Shown piece by piece: positions 17,937 to 29,737 of a DNA stretch of 64,000 bases (positions are counted from its first letter, which is position 1; each line of letters starts with the position of its first letter). The notes under the pieces were generated by a model. The model was not told the DNA's origin. It saw nothing but the letters and a program-made list of their open reading frames with translations, and made no database searches. This DNA is from Candidatus Limnocylindrales bacterium (GTDB lineage Bacteria; Desulfobacterota; Binatia; UBA1149; CAITLU01): contig DATNBU010000045.1 of NCBI GenBank assembly GCA_035571835.1, positions 1 to 64,000 on the forward strand. Direction: 5' to 3'. A program made the translations under genes and the position numbers.

Positions 17937-18700
17937 TTTTTGGCAGGTCCCTTCTTGTCGACCGCGTCCGGTCCCTTCTTGTCGAGCGCGTCGGGCATGA
18001 AGACCGCCTTGATGCGGCCGCCCGCGGCCGGCGCGGTCTCGGAGCCGGCAGTGGCCGTGCCGGAGGCTGGCGTCGCCGCACCTCCGAGAACCACCGCCCG
18101 CTTTTCGTTCAGATAGACGACGACCTTCTCGCCGGCAACCGAGTTCGGCCCCGAGCCGAGCCGGGCGTTCTGCGAAAGCGTGATCGTCCCGCCGGTCGGA
18201 TCGTACTCGGCGACCTCGCCGCGCGCTGATTCGTCGCCGCGCGTGACTTCGACGTTGCCGCGCGCCGTGATCTTTTTCAGGCTTCGCTTGCCTTCGGGCT
18301 CGAACGAAACGTCGAGCGACTGCGCGCGGATCTTCGCGCCGGCGTGGTCGACCGTCACGTTGCCCTGGTAGCGGAGCAGGCCCTCGCCGTAGAGGAACTC
18401 GAGGCGGTCGGCCGTGATGTTGATCGGCGACGGCACGTCGGCCAGCTCGAGATTCTTCGCAATGCCGGCCACCGAGCTCAGCACATCATTCGTCTTCCGC
18501 GCCGTATCCTCCGCCCCCGCAGAACCCACCCCAAGAAAAATCAGCAGAATTAAAAAGGGGACAGGTACATTTATGCAACTGCGCGGAAACGCAGGGGGCG
18601 TCGAAAAATGCGGGTTCAGCTGTGCTCGCAGATCCGTGGCGGCATTCGTGCGGCGCGCGAAAAACCACGACTTTTTTAAATGTACCTGTCCCCTTTTCAC
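17933..18700 (-). CDS. lptA: LPS transport periplasmic protein LptA with mobile-element-derived N-terminus
   Basis: A 255-residue protein as read. The OstA/LptA core begins near [20 protein letters not shown] and includes [37 protein letters not shown] and [12 protein letters not shown] Lys/Gly/Pro-rich C-terminal tail follows. The only in-frame start is GTG 18700, which overlaps the lptC stop (GTGA). Codons 2 to about 49 are encoded by a 145-bp inverted-repeat element (18553-18697); the hydrophobic signal core [14 protein letters not shown] begins immediately after it. The signal peptide is thus chimeric with an unusually long, mostly uncharged leader. The ORF stays open across the insertion. 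Confidence 0.85.
   Translation of the reverse strand: MKRGQVHLKKSWFFARRTNAATDLRAQLNPHFSTPPAFPRSCINVPVPFLILLIFLGVGSAGAEDTARKTNDVLSSVAGIAKNLELADVPSPINITADRLEFLYGEGLLRYQGNVTVDHAGAKIRAQSLDVSFEPEGKRSLKKITARGNVEVTRGDESARGEVAEYDPTGGTITLSQNARLGSGPNSVAGEKVVVYLNEKRAVVLGGAATPASGTATAGSETAPAAGGRIKAVFMPDALDKKGPDAVDKKGPAKK
18553..18697. mobile_element. 145-bp MITE/REP-like element with perfect 21-bp terminal inverted repeats, inserted at the lptA start
   Basis: The left end begins AAAAGGGGACAGGTACATTT (18553-18572, plus A) and the right end (18677-18697) is its exact reverse complement. The interior (~103 bp) has no transposase. GGGGACAGGTACATTT-type termini are widespread in genomes with REP-associated tyrosine transposases, so a non-autonomous element is likely; that link is from general knowledge. 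It begins one base past the GTG start of lptA. Confidence 0.8.
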
Positions 18701-19284
18701 GACGGGGTCTCCGCGTGCGGGCGCAGGGTCATGCTTACGCCGGTGCCGATCACGACGCTGCGGTTTAGCATGTCCACGGTCATGTCTGTACCGGTCAGGT
18801 CGAGCTCGGCGGCCGAGACGCGCGCCACCCCATGCGCGTTGATGTGGCTCGACGCCTTGTCGTACGTGAGGTTGTCGGTCATCAGGCGCAGCCGGCCGAG
18901 CTCGAAGAGGACCTCGCCGCTGACTTCGACCGACTGGACGTCGGTGCCGTCGAGAAAAAGCCGTCCCCTCGTGGCGGAGACTTCGCCGACGCGCTCGCCG
19001 CCTTCGTAGAACACCACCTTCGGCGCGACGATCTCGATCGCCTTGTCGTTCTTGAAGTAGCTCGCCTCGCTGGCGGAAACCTCGAGCACCTTGCGGCCTT
19101 CGCGCGTGATCACGCGATGGAAGTTGCGGATGCGCTGCAGCAGCTCGGGAAGAGCCTGCGACGCGAGGAACGACGTGCTGACGAGCTCCGAGACGCTCGC
19201 CCGGCGCGTGAGCGAAAGGCCGAGCCCGGCCAGCGCCACGATGAGCACTGCCCCGAGCAGAAAGCGCCAGCCGCGTCGGCTCAC
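18697..19284 (-). CDS. lptC: LPS export protein LptC
   Basis: A 195-residue, single-pass inner-membrane protein. The membrane anchor is at residues 7-25 (FLLGAVLIVALAGLGLSL). The periplasmic part shows the LptC pattern: SEASYFKNDKAIEIVAPKVV, GEVSATRGRLFLDGTDVQSV, TDNLTYDKASSHINAHGVA and TGTDMTVDM. It passes LPS from LptB2FG to LptA. It starts with GTG seven bases after kdsD, and its stop overlaps the lptA start. The kdsC phosphatase gene that often sits between kdsD and lptC is missing here. Confidence 0.9.
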   Translation of the reverse strand: MSRRGWRFLLGAVLIVALAGLGLSLTRRASVSELVSTSFLASQALPELLQRIRNFHRVITREGRKVLEVSASEASYFKNDKAIEIVAPKVVFYEGGERVGEVSATRGRLFLDGTDVQSVEVSGEVLFELGRLRLMTDNLTYDKASSHINAHGVARVSAAELDLTGTDMTVDMLNRSVVIGTGVSMTLRPHAETPS

Positions 19285-19291
19285 GAAGGTT

Positions 19292-20278
19292 TCAGGCGAC
19301 GCTCGCCTTGAGCAGGTCGTGGAGGTGGACGATGCCGATCGGCCGGCGCGTATCGCGCTCGAGGATGAACAGCGCGGTGATCGAATGCTTCTCCATCGTC
19401 GCGAGCGCTTCCTCGACGAGCGCTTCGGCGCGCGCGGTCTTGGGATTCTGCGACATCAGGTCGCTGGCTTTCTTTCCCGAGACGTCGCCGTGCCGCAGCA
19501 CGGCGCGGCGGATGTCGCCGTCGGTGATGACGCCGGCAAGCTCGCCGCTGGCGTCGTCGACGACGCCGACGGTTCCGAGCCCGCCTTCGGTCATCGTGCG
19601 AAGCGTTTCCGTCAGGCTCGAGCTGGTCGTGACCAGCGGCACCTGGGCATCCGGATGCATCACTTCCTCGACGCGCATCAGCTTGCGGCCGAGCGCGCCG
19701 CCCGGATGAAGCTGCGCGAAGTCGCGATCGGTGAAGCCCTTGGCTTCGAGGACCGCGACCGACAGCGCGTCGCCGATCGCGAGCGTAACGGTCGTGCTCG
19801 CCGTCGGCGCGAGGTTCATCGGGCAGGCTTCCTTGCGCACGCGCACGTCGATGACCACGTCGGCGGCCTCGGCGAGCGGCGACGAGAGCCCGCCGGTGAT
19901 CGCGATCAGCGGAATCGCGAGGCGCTTCACGCCTGGAAGGAGCGCGAGCACCTCCTGCGTGGTGCCGCTGTTGGAAATCGCAATGCAGACGTCGCCGCGG
20001 GCGAACATTCCGAGGTCGCCGTGCACGGCTTCGCCCGCATGAAGGAAGAACGCCGACGTTCCGGTGGACGCCATCGTCGCGGCGATCTTGCGGCAGATCT
20101 GCCCGGACTTGCCCATGCCCGTCACGACCACGCGGCCCTTGCAGTGGAGGATCAGGTCGACGGCGCGCGAGAAATTCTCGTCGAGTCGCGACGCCGTCTC
20201 GTCGAGCGCCTCGCATTCGATGCGCAGCACACGGCGCGCGGTCTCGAGCGCAGCATTCGGATCCAGGTCACGCACCAT
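19292..20278 (-). CDS. kdsD: Arabinose-5-phosphate isomerase
   Basis: A 328-residue enzyme converting ribulose-5-phosphate to arabinose-5-phosphate, the first step to KDO. The SIS domain has GRVVVTGMGKSGQICRKIAA, STGTSAFFLHAGEAVHGDLG and AISNSGTTQEVL. Two CBS domains follow (EEVMHPDAQVPLVTTSSSL...; ASDLMSQNPKTARAEAL). Start at ATG 20278 has CGAGGA eight bases upstream and gives exactly the E. coli length; a GTG at 20302 overlapping the kdsA stop is possible. Confidence 0.95.
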   Translation of the reverse strand: MVRDLDPNAALETARRVLRIECEALDETASRLDENFSRAVDLILHCKGRVVVTGMGKSGQICRKIAATMASTGTSAFFLHAGEAVHGDLGMFARGDVCIAISNSGTTQEVLALLPGVKRLAIPLIAITGGLSSPLAEAADVVIDVRVRKEACPMNLAPTASTTVTLAIGDALSVAVLEAKGFTDRDFAQLHPGGALGRKLMRVEEVMHPDAQVPLVTTSSSLTETLRTMTEGGLGTVGVVDDASGELAGVITDGDIRRAVLRHGDVSGKKASDLMSQNPKTARAEALVEEALATMEKHSITALFILERDTRRPIGIVHLHDLLKASVA

Positions 20279-20298
20279 CGAGAAATCCTCGAACCGTC

Positions 20299-22913
<2,615 letters not shown>

Positions 22914-22956
22914 TTACCTGGCTCCTCGGCGGGCGAAGCGCGCCCGCGTTGCTATC

Positions 22957-23742
22957 CTACCGTCCGGCATGCGCCGGCGCATTGATGGCGTGCGTTCCGG
23001 CCGCGAGCTGCGCGCGCAGCGCGGCCAGATCCTCGGGCGTATCCACTTCGATCGGAACTCCGTGCGCACGGCGGACCACACCGATGCCGATTCCGTTTTC
23101 CAGTGCGCGAAGCTGTTCGAGACTTTCGGTCTGTTCGAGCGGCGTCGGCTTCATGGCTGCGAAGGCCAGCAGCGTCTCGCGTCGATACGCGTAGATGCCG
23201 ACATGACGAAACGCTCCGGCGATCGAACCGGGTCGCGCGCGATCGAACGGAATCGCAGCCCGCGAGAAATACAGCGCGCGACCGGCAAGGTTGCAGACGA
23301 CCTTGACGACCGACGGGTTCTGGAGCTCGTCGGCATGCTCTAGAGGCACCGCAACGGTGGCCAGCCCGAGACCGGGGTCGCTGCGGAGCATTTCGATGAG
23401 ATCGTCGACCAGCGTCGGATCGAGCAGCGGAAGATCGCCCTGCACGTTGACGACGATCGCGCAGTCGAGCGACTCGGCGACCTCGGCGATGCGGTCGCTT
23501 CCACTCGGATGGTCGGCGCGTGTCATGACGACGTCCGCTTCGGCGGGAAGCGCCGCGCGGATGCGTTCATCATCGGTGGCAACCAGCACCCGCGACGGGA
23601 GGCGGGCCTCGCAGGCCCGTCGCCAGACGTGCTCGACGAGAGGCATGCCTCCGAGATCGGCCAAAGGCTTTCCCGGCAGCCTCGTCGACCCGTACCTTGC
23701 GGGGATGACGACGACCGCGACGTCGTTCGAAGTTGCGTGCAT
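22957..23742 (-). CDS. kdsB: CMP-KDO synthetase
   Basis: A 261-residue cytidylyltransferase activating KDO with CTP. Seen: VVIPARYGSTRLPGKPLADL, TDDERI, RADHPSGSDRIAEVA, VNVQGDLPLLDP, VGIYAYRRETLLAF, and PTPLEQTESLEQLRALENG near the end. First gene of the minus-strand cluster; the promoter should lie in the 164 bases shared with the divergent gmd-like gene. Confidence 0.95.
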   Translation of the reverse strand: MHATSNDVAVVVIPARYGSTRLPGKPLADLGGMPLVEHVWRRACEARLPSRVLVATDDERIRAALPAEADVVMTRADHPSGSDRIAEVAESLDCAIVVNVQGDLPLLDPTLVDDLIEMLRSDPGLGLATVAVPLEHADELQNPSVVKVVCNLAGRALYFSRAAIPFDRARPGSIAGAFRHVGIYAYRRETLLAFAAMKPTPLEQTESLEQLRALENGIGIGVVRRAHGVPIEVDTPEDLAALRAQLAAGTHAINAPAHAGR

Positions 23743-23906
23743 CGAGATCGGCGCGGACGGTACCGCGCCGGAGAACGATATAGCGAGCCCTGTGGCGGGA
23801 AGTCAAAGCGGCTGCGACCGGCATTTGGCCGGTCCGCACGGGAATGCGCAAAACCCCTGTGCGCTTTTGACTCCGTGTGCGCTGCGGCGTACTCGCGGCA
23901 CGTCGC

Positions 23907-24893
<987 letters not shown>

Positions 24894-24894
24894 C

Positions 24895-25614
24895 TCACAC
24901 CAGCAACGTGCGGATGACGACCGCGAGCGCCGAAACGCTGGCGACCGCGAGAACCGCGCCGCGCGTGCGGCCTTCGTCGAGGTAACGCCGGCTCGCGCCG
25001 GACATCGCGAAGCCGACGCCGGTGGCCGGCAAGAGCAGCAGGCCGCTCGCGAGCTCGACGCGTCCGAAATGACCGGCGAGCGCCAGAGCAGGGATCGACA
25101 TGGCGCTTCCGAGTGCGAAGTACGTGTTGAGCGTCGCGCGCAGCTCCGGCCCTTCGGCGTGCTGGTAGACGAGCGCAATCGGCGGCCCGCCGATCGACGT
25201 CATCGTTCCCATCACTCCCGAAACGAATCCGGTCGTGACCAGCGTGCGCCGGTTTCGCGGCAGCGCGAGGCCGGACAGGCTGAGCGCGACGGCCACGAGC
25301 ACGAGCACGCCGAAGACGACGTTGGTCGTGTGCTCGGAAAACCATGCCAGCGCAGCCGCACCGATCGCAACGCCCGGAAGGCGGCCGAGAAGTGCGAGCG
25401 CGACGCCGGAGCGGTCGATGCTGGTGCGTTCGCGCACGGCCGACGCGAGCGACAGCACCAGCGAGCTCAGCATGATCGGGCCCGGAACGAGCTCCGGTGC
25501 GACGAGCGCGAGCAGCGGTGCGGAGATCAGCGCGTAGCCGAAGCCGACCGAGCCCTGCACCCAGGCGCTCACGGCAACCGCGATCATCGCTTCGACGGTC
25601 GCCTGATGCTCCAT
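24895..25614 (-). CDS. TauE/SafE-family membrane permease
   Basis: A 239-residue polytopic membrane protein with about seven or eight hydrophobic segments. The conserved N-terminal GSVGFGYALISAPLLALVAP and the second-half repeat VSGVMGTMTSIGGPPIALVY mark the TauE/SafE (sulfite exporter) family, whose members export or import small anions such as sulfite, sulfoacetate or formate. Substrate cannot be told. It converges on gmd with a one-base gap. Confidence 0.85.
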   Translation of the reverse strand: MEHQATVEAMIAVAVSAWVQGSVGFGYALISAPLLALVAPELVPGPIMLSSLVLSLASAVRERTSIDRSGVALALLGRLPGVAIGAAALAWFSEHTTNVVFGVLVLVAVALSLSGLALPRNRRTLVTTGFVSGVMGTMTSIGGPPIALVYQHAEGPELRATLNTYFALGSAMSIPALALAGHFGRVELASGLLLLPATGVGFAMSGASRRYLDEGRTRGAVLAVASVSALAVVIRTLLV

Positions 25615-25736
25615 GCACGCGACGCTATCACCGGCGTGCGCGCGAACGCATCGCGCGGCGGTGCACGCGAATCGCGTTCGTGCGGGCGCGCAACGTGAAC
25701 CGTCGCTGCGACGACGGGCCAGCGGAATGCAGAAAA

Positions 25737-25768
25737 GCGGCGTGCGTTCCGGATGGAACGCACGCCGC
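25737..25768 (-). terminator. Rho-independent terminator for the NFD-family secreted protein gene
   Basis: Perfect 14-bp stem: GCGGCGTGCGTTCC (25737-25750) with GGAACGCACGCCGC (25755-25768), loop GGAT. On the minus strand it is followed by CTTTTC. It lies 28 bases beyond the stop at 25796. Confidence 0.85.
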
Positions 25769-25795
25769 CGCTGCGAATCGGGACGGAAGTCCGGG

Positions 25796-27313
25796 CTACT
25801 TCGTCAGGTTCGCCTGCACGCTCGCCGTGCCGTTGACGGCCAGCGTACAGGTCGCCGCGGTTCCGGTGCACGCGCCGGTCCAGCTCACGAAGCGGAAGCC
25901 GGGCTCCGGAAGGATCGACAGCGTGATGCTGGTGCCCGGCACCGCCTTGACCGAGCACGTGCTGCCGCAACTGATCCCGGCCGGTGTGCTCGTGATCAGG
26001 CCTTTGCCGCCGCTGGTCTTGACGGACAGCGATGCCGTGGACGTGGTCGTGCCGCCGCCGCCGCCACCACCACCGCCGCCTCCACCGCCTCCACTCGTCG
26101 AAGCGGTGAACGTCGCGTTCGCCTGCAGATGTCCGTTCGTGACGACCGTGCACGTGCTGCCGAGGCCGCTGCACGCTCCGGTCCATCCGCTGAACACGTA
26201 GCCGCTCGCCGCCTTTGCGGTCAGCGTGACCGACATTCCGGCATTGTACGGAGAGACGCATTTGCTGCCGCAGCTGATCAGGCGATCGGCAGAATCGACG
26301 CTGCCGTTCCCGGTCTTCGTCACCGTCAGCGAATCCGACTGCACGTTGGCGGCCGTCATCTGCGTGCTGACGAGCTCGCCGAGCTCGCCGTCGGCCGGGG
26401 TGGTGCAGGTGCCGTCGGCACACAGGGCTTCATGCGTGACGGGATCGTAGGCGCCGGTGTACGCGTACATCTCGATGCGGCGCACGACCGAGCGCGTGGT
26501 CGGCTGGATCGGGCCGCCATTGCGCTTGCGCTGGCGCTTTCCGTTGCCGCCGAGCGGTTCGGTCTGGATCACGTCCCAGTTCGATTCGAGCTGGGCAGCA
26601 TCCATCGGGACGATCGCCGCGTTGTCGGCGACGAGCTGGTCGAGGTTCACCTCGAAGGGAAGCTGCCGCACGTACACGCGCATCCACTGCGCATCGCCGT
26701 AAAGGCTCGGCGCTTCGGCGGGCTGCGGAGCCTGCACTTCGACGACGATCTCCGGCGGATTGCCGACCACGGCAGGCTGCTGCACGTAGTAGCTGGGCAT
26801 CGGGATCGCGGTCGGAGGATCGACCGGAGTGAGCACGCCGGGGCTCGCCGGATCGTCGCAGAGCCAGCGCGCGGTCACGTGCGACGGATTGCCGTACGCG
26901 CTCGTTCCGAAGTGTTCGCAGCCCGAATCCTGGTACGTCGCCGGACCGGTCCACTGGTAACACTGCCCGGGAAACCAAGGCACGGTGTGCTGCAGCGTTC
27001 TTTCCGTGTACGCGCCGTTCGCGTCGACCGGGCTCTCCCATCGCACGCTTACGCCGCCGGCATAGTCGGTAACCGTCGGCGCTCCGTAGCGCTCGGTGGA
27101 GAACGAATACGGGATGTCGGCTTTGGTCAGCCCGTCGATGTCGATCTCGAAACCATGACAGACGAGGCCGGTGTCGTTGGCGATGTCGAAGTTTCCGATC
27201 GAGCCGTAAATGATCGCTGACTGCGCGTGCGCGTCATGCGGTCCGGCGATGAGGCCGGCCGCGACCAGGCCTGCGAGTGCGGCGCCGTGAAATGTGCGTC
27301 TGCTGCGTTGCAT
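25796..27313 (-). CDS. Secreted protein with an NFD..NDTG N-terminal domain and two divergent InlB-type repeats
   Basis: A 505-residue exported protein. A signal peptide (AALAGLVAAGLIAGPHDAHA) leads a domain starting YGSIGNFDIANDTGLVCHGF, then DIDGLTKADI, RYGAPTV, DYAGGV and SGCEHFGTS. The gene at 53099 encodes a clear paralogue of this region. The C-terminus has two Cys-containing repeats of the divergent InlB-B/Big type (ISCGSKCVSPYNAGMSVTLT..FSGWTGACSG; ISCGSTCSVKAVPGTSITL..FVSWTGACTG) joined by a 14-glycine linker. Start at ATG 27313 opens the signal peptide. A sigma-54-like promoter lies about 85 bases upstream. Function unknown; likely surface or extracellular. Confidence 0.82.
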   Translation of the reverse strand: MQRSRRTFHGAALAGLVAAGLIAGPHDAHAQSAIIYGSIGNFDIANDTGLVCHGFEIDIDGLTKADIPYSFSTERYGAPTVTDYAGGVSVRWESPVDANGAYTERTLQHTVPWFPGQCYQWTGPATYQDSGCEHFGTSAYGNPSHVTARWLCDDPASPGVLTPVDPPTAIPMPSYYVQQPAVVGNPPEIVVEVQAPQPAEAPSLYGDAQWMRVYVRQLPFEVNLDQLVADNAAIVPMDAAQLESNWDVIQTEPLGGNGKRQRKRNGGPIQPTTRSVVRRIEMYAYTGAYDPVTHEALCADGTCTTPADGELGELVSTQMTAANVQSDSLTVTKTGNGSVDSADRLISCGSKCVSPYNAGMSVTLTAKAASGYVFSGWTGACSGLGSTCTVVTNGHLQANATFTASTSGGGGGGGGGGGGGGTTTSTASLSVKTSGGKGLITSTPAGISCGSTCSVKAVPGTSITLSILPEPGFRFVSWTGACTGTAATCTLAVNGTASVQANLTK

Positions 27314-27393
27314 GTTCGTCCCCTGTCCTTGCGAAGCGACTCTGCGCTCCGTTGTGATTTGGATTTCCGGCGTTCGCCGGACGGACAGGGAAA

Positions 27394-27410
27394 TGCAGCA
27401 AGCGTGCCAC
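27394..27410 (-). promoter_or_regulatory. Candidate sigma-54 promoter for the secreted gene 25796-27313
   Basis: Minus strand reads GTGGCACGCTTGCTGCA: a perfect TGGCACG -24 element and TGC at -12 with the required GG-to-GC spacing (14 of 17 consensus positions). The predicted start is about 70 bases before the ATG. Confidence 0.55.
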
Positions 27411-27556
27411 CGGGAACCGACGCGTTGGTCGAGCGCGCGACGTCCGATTGCGCTCCGGAACCGGGAAAGCGTGCAGATTTTTGCAGGGTCGAGAAAAAAC
27501 GTTCGCGCGATCTGGCCCGTGCGGGCGAGATGCCCCGGGCCTGACACACCGCCGTC

Positions 27557-28816
27557 TCAGCCTGCGGCGAGCGTCGTGATCACCGAATCGGCGATCTCCA
27601 GGCCGCGATCCGTCAGCGTGACGACGTGTCCGCGGCGCGTCAGAAGGCCGCGTTCGACGAACGAATCGAGCCGGGGCGCGGCATCGATGAGCGGAATGCG
27701 AAACAGCTTTTCGAATTCCGCTGCGTCGATGCCGCGCGACAGGCGCAGGCCGACCATCAGGAACTCCGCGATCGCCATCTCGCGCGAGAGCGATTCCTCG
27801 CTCGCGTGCCACGCGCCGTCTTTGGCCGACATGTACAGCTCCGGCAGTCTTCGATTGGCGTAGCGACGGCCCCAGGACGCACTCTCGAAGTCAGCAGCCG
27901 GTGCGCCGCTTTCCCTGTCGTCACCGACGCGCGGGCCTGCAGACACATCATCCGTTCCGGCGGCGAAGCCGTGCGCGCCGGCGCCGAGGCCGAGGTAATC
28001 GCGCCACGTCCAGTATGCGAGGTTGTGGCGGCTCTCGCGTCCCGGCCTTGCGTAGTTGGAAATCTCGTACTGGCCGAGGCCGGCGTCGCCGAAGCGCTCG
28101 CGCGCGAGGCGAAACATCGCGAGCTCGGTTTCCTCGTCGGCGGCGGTGATCATGCCGGCGTTTCGCATGCCGGTCATCGGCGTGCCCTTTTCGTACGTGA
28201 GGCAGTAGGCCGACACGTGCTCGCTCGCGAGCCCGATCGCCAGGCGCACGTCGCTCTCCCAGTCGGCCAGCGACTGTTCGGGGATGCCGTAGATCAGATC
28301 GCACGAGATATTCTCGAAACCGGCGCGGCGCGCGGCCGCGAACGCTCCGACGGTTTCGTCCGCGCTGTGAATGCGCCCGAGCGTGGCCAGATGCCTGGCC
28401 TGGAAGGATTGCGCGCCGAAGCTGACGCGGTTGATGCCGGCTTCGCGAAAGCCGCGCAGCTTGGCTTCGCCGCCGCCTTCGAGCGACCCCGGATTGGCCT
28501 CGAGCGTGATCTCCGGGTCGTCCGTAAATCCCCACAGCTCGTCGAAGGTTCTCAGCAGCACCTCGATGCTCGGCGGCGCGAACAGCGACGGAGTTCCGCC
28601 GCCGAAGAACACCGTCGAGACCCGGCGGCCGGTCCACTCGGGACCCCGCGCAGCAAACGCTGCTTCGCGGACGAGCGAAGCCACGTATCGCTCCTCGGGA
28701 ATCCGTTCGGCGACGTAGGTGTTGAAATCGCAGTACGGACAGCGCTTCGCGCAGTACGGGAGGTGGACGTAGATCGAGAACGGACTCGTCAACGGACTCG
28801 TCATCGGACTCAGCAT
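27557..28816 (-). CDS. hemW: Radical SAM protein HemW (coproporphyrinogen-oxidase-like)
   Basis: A 419-residue protein. The radical-SAM cluster is CAKRCPYCDFNTY (CxxxCxxC plus the F/N typical of HemW), followed by VSTVFFGGGTPSLF, TLEANPGSLEGG, RVSFGAQSFQ, CDLIYGIPEQS, SAYCLTYEKGTPM and GQYEISNYARPG..HNLAYW. HemW acts in heme trafficking rather than as the true oxygen-independent oxidase. The N-terminus carries a short 12-base tandem repeat encoding TSPL/TSPM. Follows lexA on the same strand with a 99-base gap. Confidence 0.92.
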   Translation of the reverse strand: MLSPMTSPLTSPFSIYVHLPYCAKRCPYCDFNTYVAERIPEERYVASLVREAAFAARGPEWTGRRVSTVFFGGGTPSLFAPPSIEVLLRTFDELWGFTDDPEITLEANPGSLEGGGEAKLRGFREAGINRVSFGAQSFQARHLATLGRIHSADETVGAFAAARRAGFENISCDLIYGIPEQSLADWESDVRLAIGLASEHVSAYCLTYEKGTPMTGMRNAGMITAADEETELAMFRLARERFGDAGLGQYEISNYARPGRESRHNLAYWTWRDYLGLGAGAHGFAAGTDDVSAGPRVGDDRESGAPAADFESASWGRRYANRRLPELYMSAKDGAWHASEESLSREMAIAEFLMVGLRLSRGIDAAEFEKLFRIPLIDAAPRLDSFVERGLLTRRGHVVTLTDRGLEIADSVITTLAAG

Positions 28817-28915
28817 GGGTCCGCCGTCAGCGAGCCTGTTTGCGGGCCGTGAGCCTTACGTGCGTACGGCCGCCGCCCGGTGCGCATCGTGCGGATGCGC
28901 ATGGCGGTGTACGGA

Positions 28916-29524
28916 TCAATGATAGCGCCGCACCAGCCCCACCACACCGCCGCGGATCTTCAGGTCGCCGTTCTCGACGACGATCGGCTTGTAGGCGGCA
29001 TTGGACGGCTGCAGCCGGACGCTTCCGTTCTTCTCGCGGTAGAAGCGCTTGACGGTGGCTTCACCGTCGACGGTCGCTACGACGACGTCGCCGTTGCGCG
29101 GATCGGGCCGCTCTTCGACGAGGATGACGTCACCGTCGAGAATGCCTTCTTCCATCATCGAATCCCCCGTCACCCGAAGCGCGTAGCTGTCGCGTTTGCG
29201 GATCAGGCTCTGCGGGACGTCGATCGTGTCGTTGCCTTCGATCGCTTCGATCGGACGGCCGGCCGCGACGCTGCCCAGAAGCGGGATCGTGATCGATGCA
29301 GGCCGTCGGCGCTCTTCTGTGATTTCGATCGCGCGGCTGTGATTCCATTTGCGGCGGATCAGCCCCTTGGTTTCGAGATTCGAAAGATGCTTGTGAACGG
29401 TTGCCATCGAGCGCAGCTCGAAGCGCTCGCCGATCTCCTCCAGCGTCGGCGCGTAGCCGTTCTTCGTGATGCTCTGTTCGATGTAGTCGAGGATTTCTTT
29501 CTGGCGCTTGGTCAGTGTGGCCAT
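28916..29524 (-). CDS. lexA: SOS repressor LexA
   Basis: A 202-residue repressor, the E. coli length. The winged helix has LTKRQKEILDYIEQSITKNG and APTLEEIGERFELRSMATVH. The self-cleavage site is SVAAGRP (Ala-Gly), with Ser in GDSMMEEGI and Lys in DGEATVKRF. Start at ATG 29524 matches the family. RecA, its co-protease, is encoded at 38098. No LexA operator could be recognised upstream of lexA or recA. Confidence 0.96.
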   Translation of the reverse strand: MATLTKRQKEILDYIEQSITKNGYAPTLEEIGERFELRSMATVHKHLSNLETKGLIRRKWNHSRAIEITEERRRPASITIPLLGSVAAGRPIEAIEGNDTIDVPQSLIRKRDSYALRVTGDSMMEEGILDGDVILVEERPDPRNGDVVVATVDGEATVKRFYREKNGSVRLQPSNAAYKPIVVENGDLKIRGGVVGLVRRYH

Positions 29525-29737
29525 CGGATTCGCTCCATACGCGCGTGCGTTCGCGGATTCCCTGCGGTGTCTCTGCCGGCTTATTGCCGACATTCCGGTC
29601 AATTCTCGAATCGTCGGACCTGTGTGCCAGATCCGGGATCAACCTAGGCGAAAATGTAGCGAAGCTCAATGCCTTCGGCGTCATTTTTCGGGATTACGCA
29701 TGGATCGTCCGAAATCGTCCGGACCGCGAACGTCGGG

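Noticed and set aside
29525-29737. LexA operator upstream of lexA (and 37929-38097 upstream of recA)
   Set aside because: No palindrome matching E. coli, alphaproteobacterial or deltaproteobacterial SOS boxes was found.
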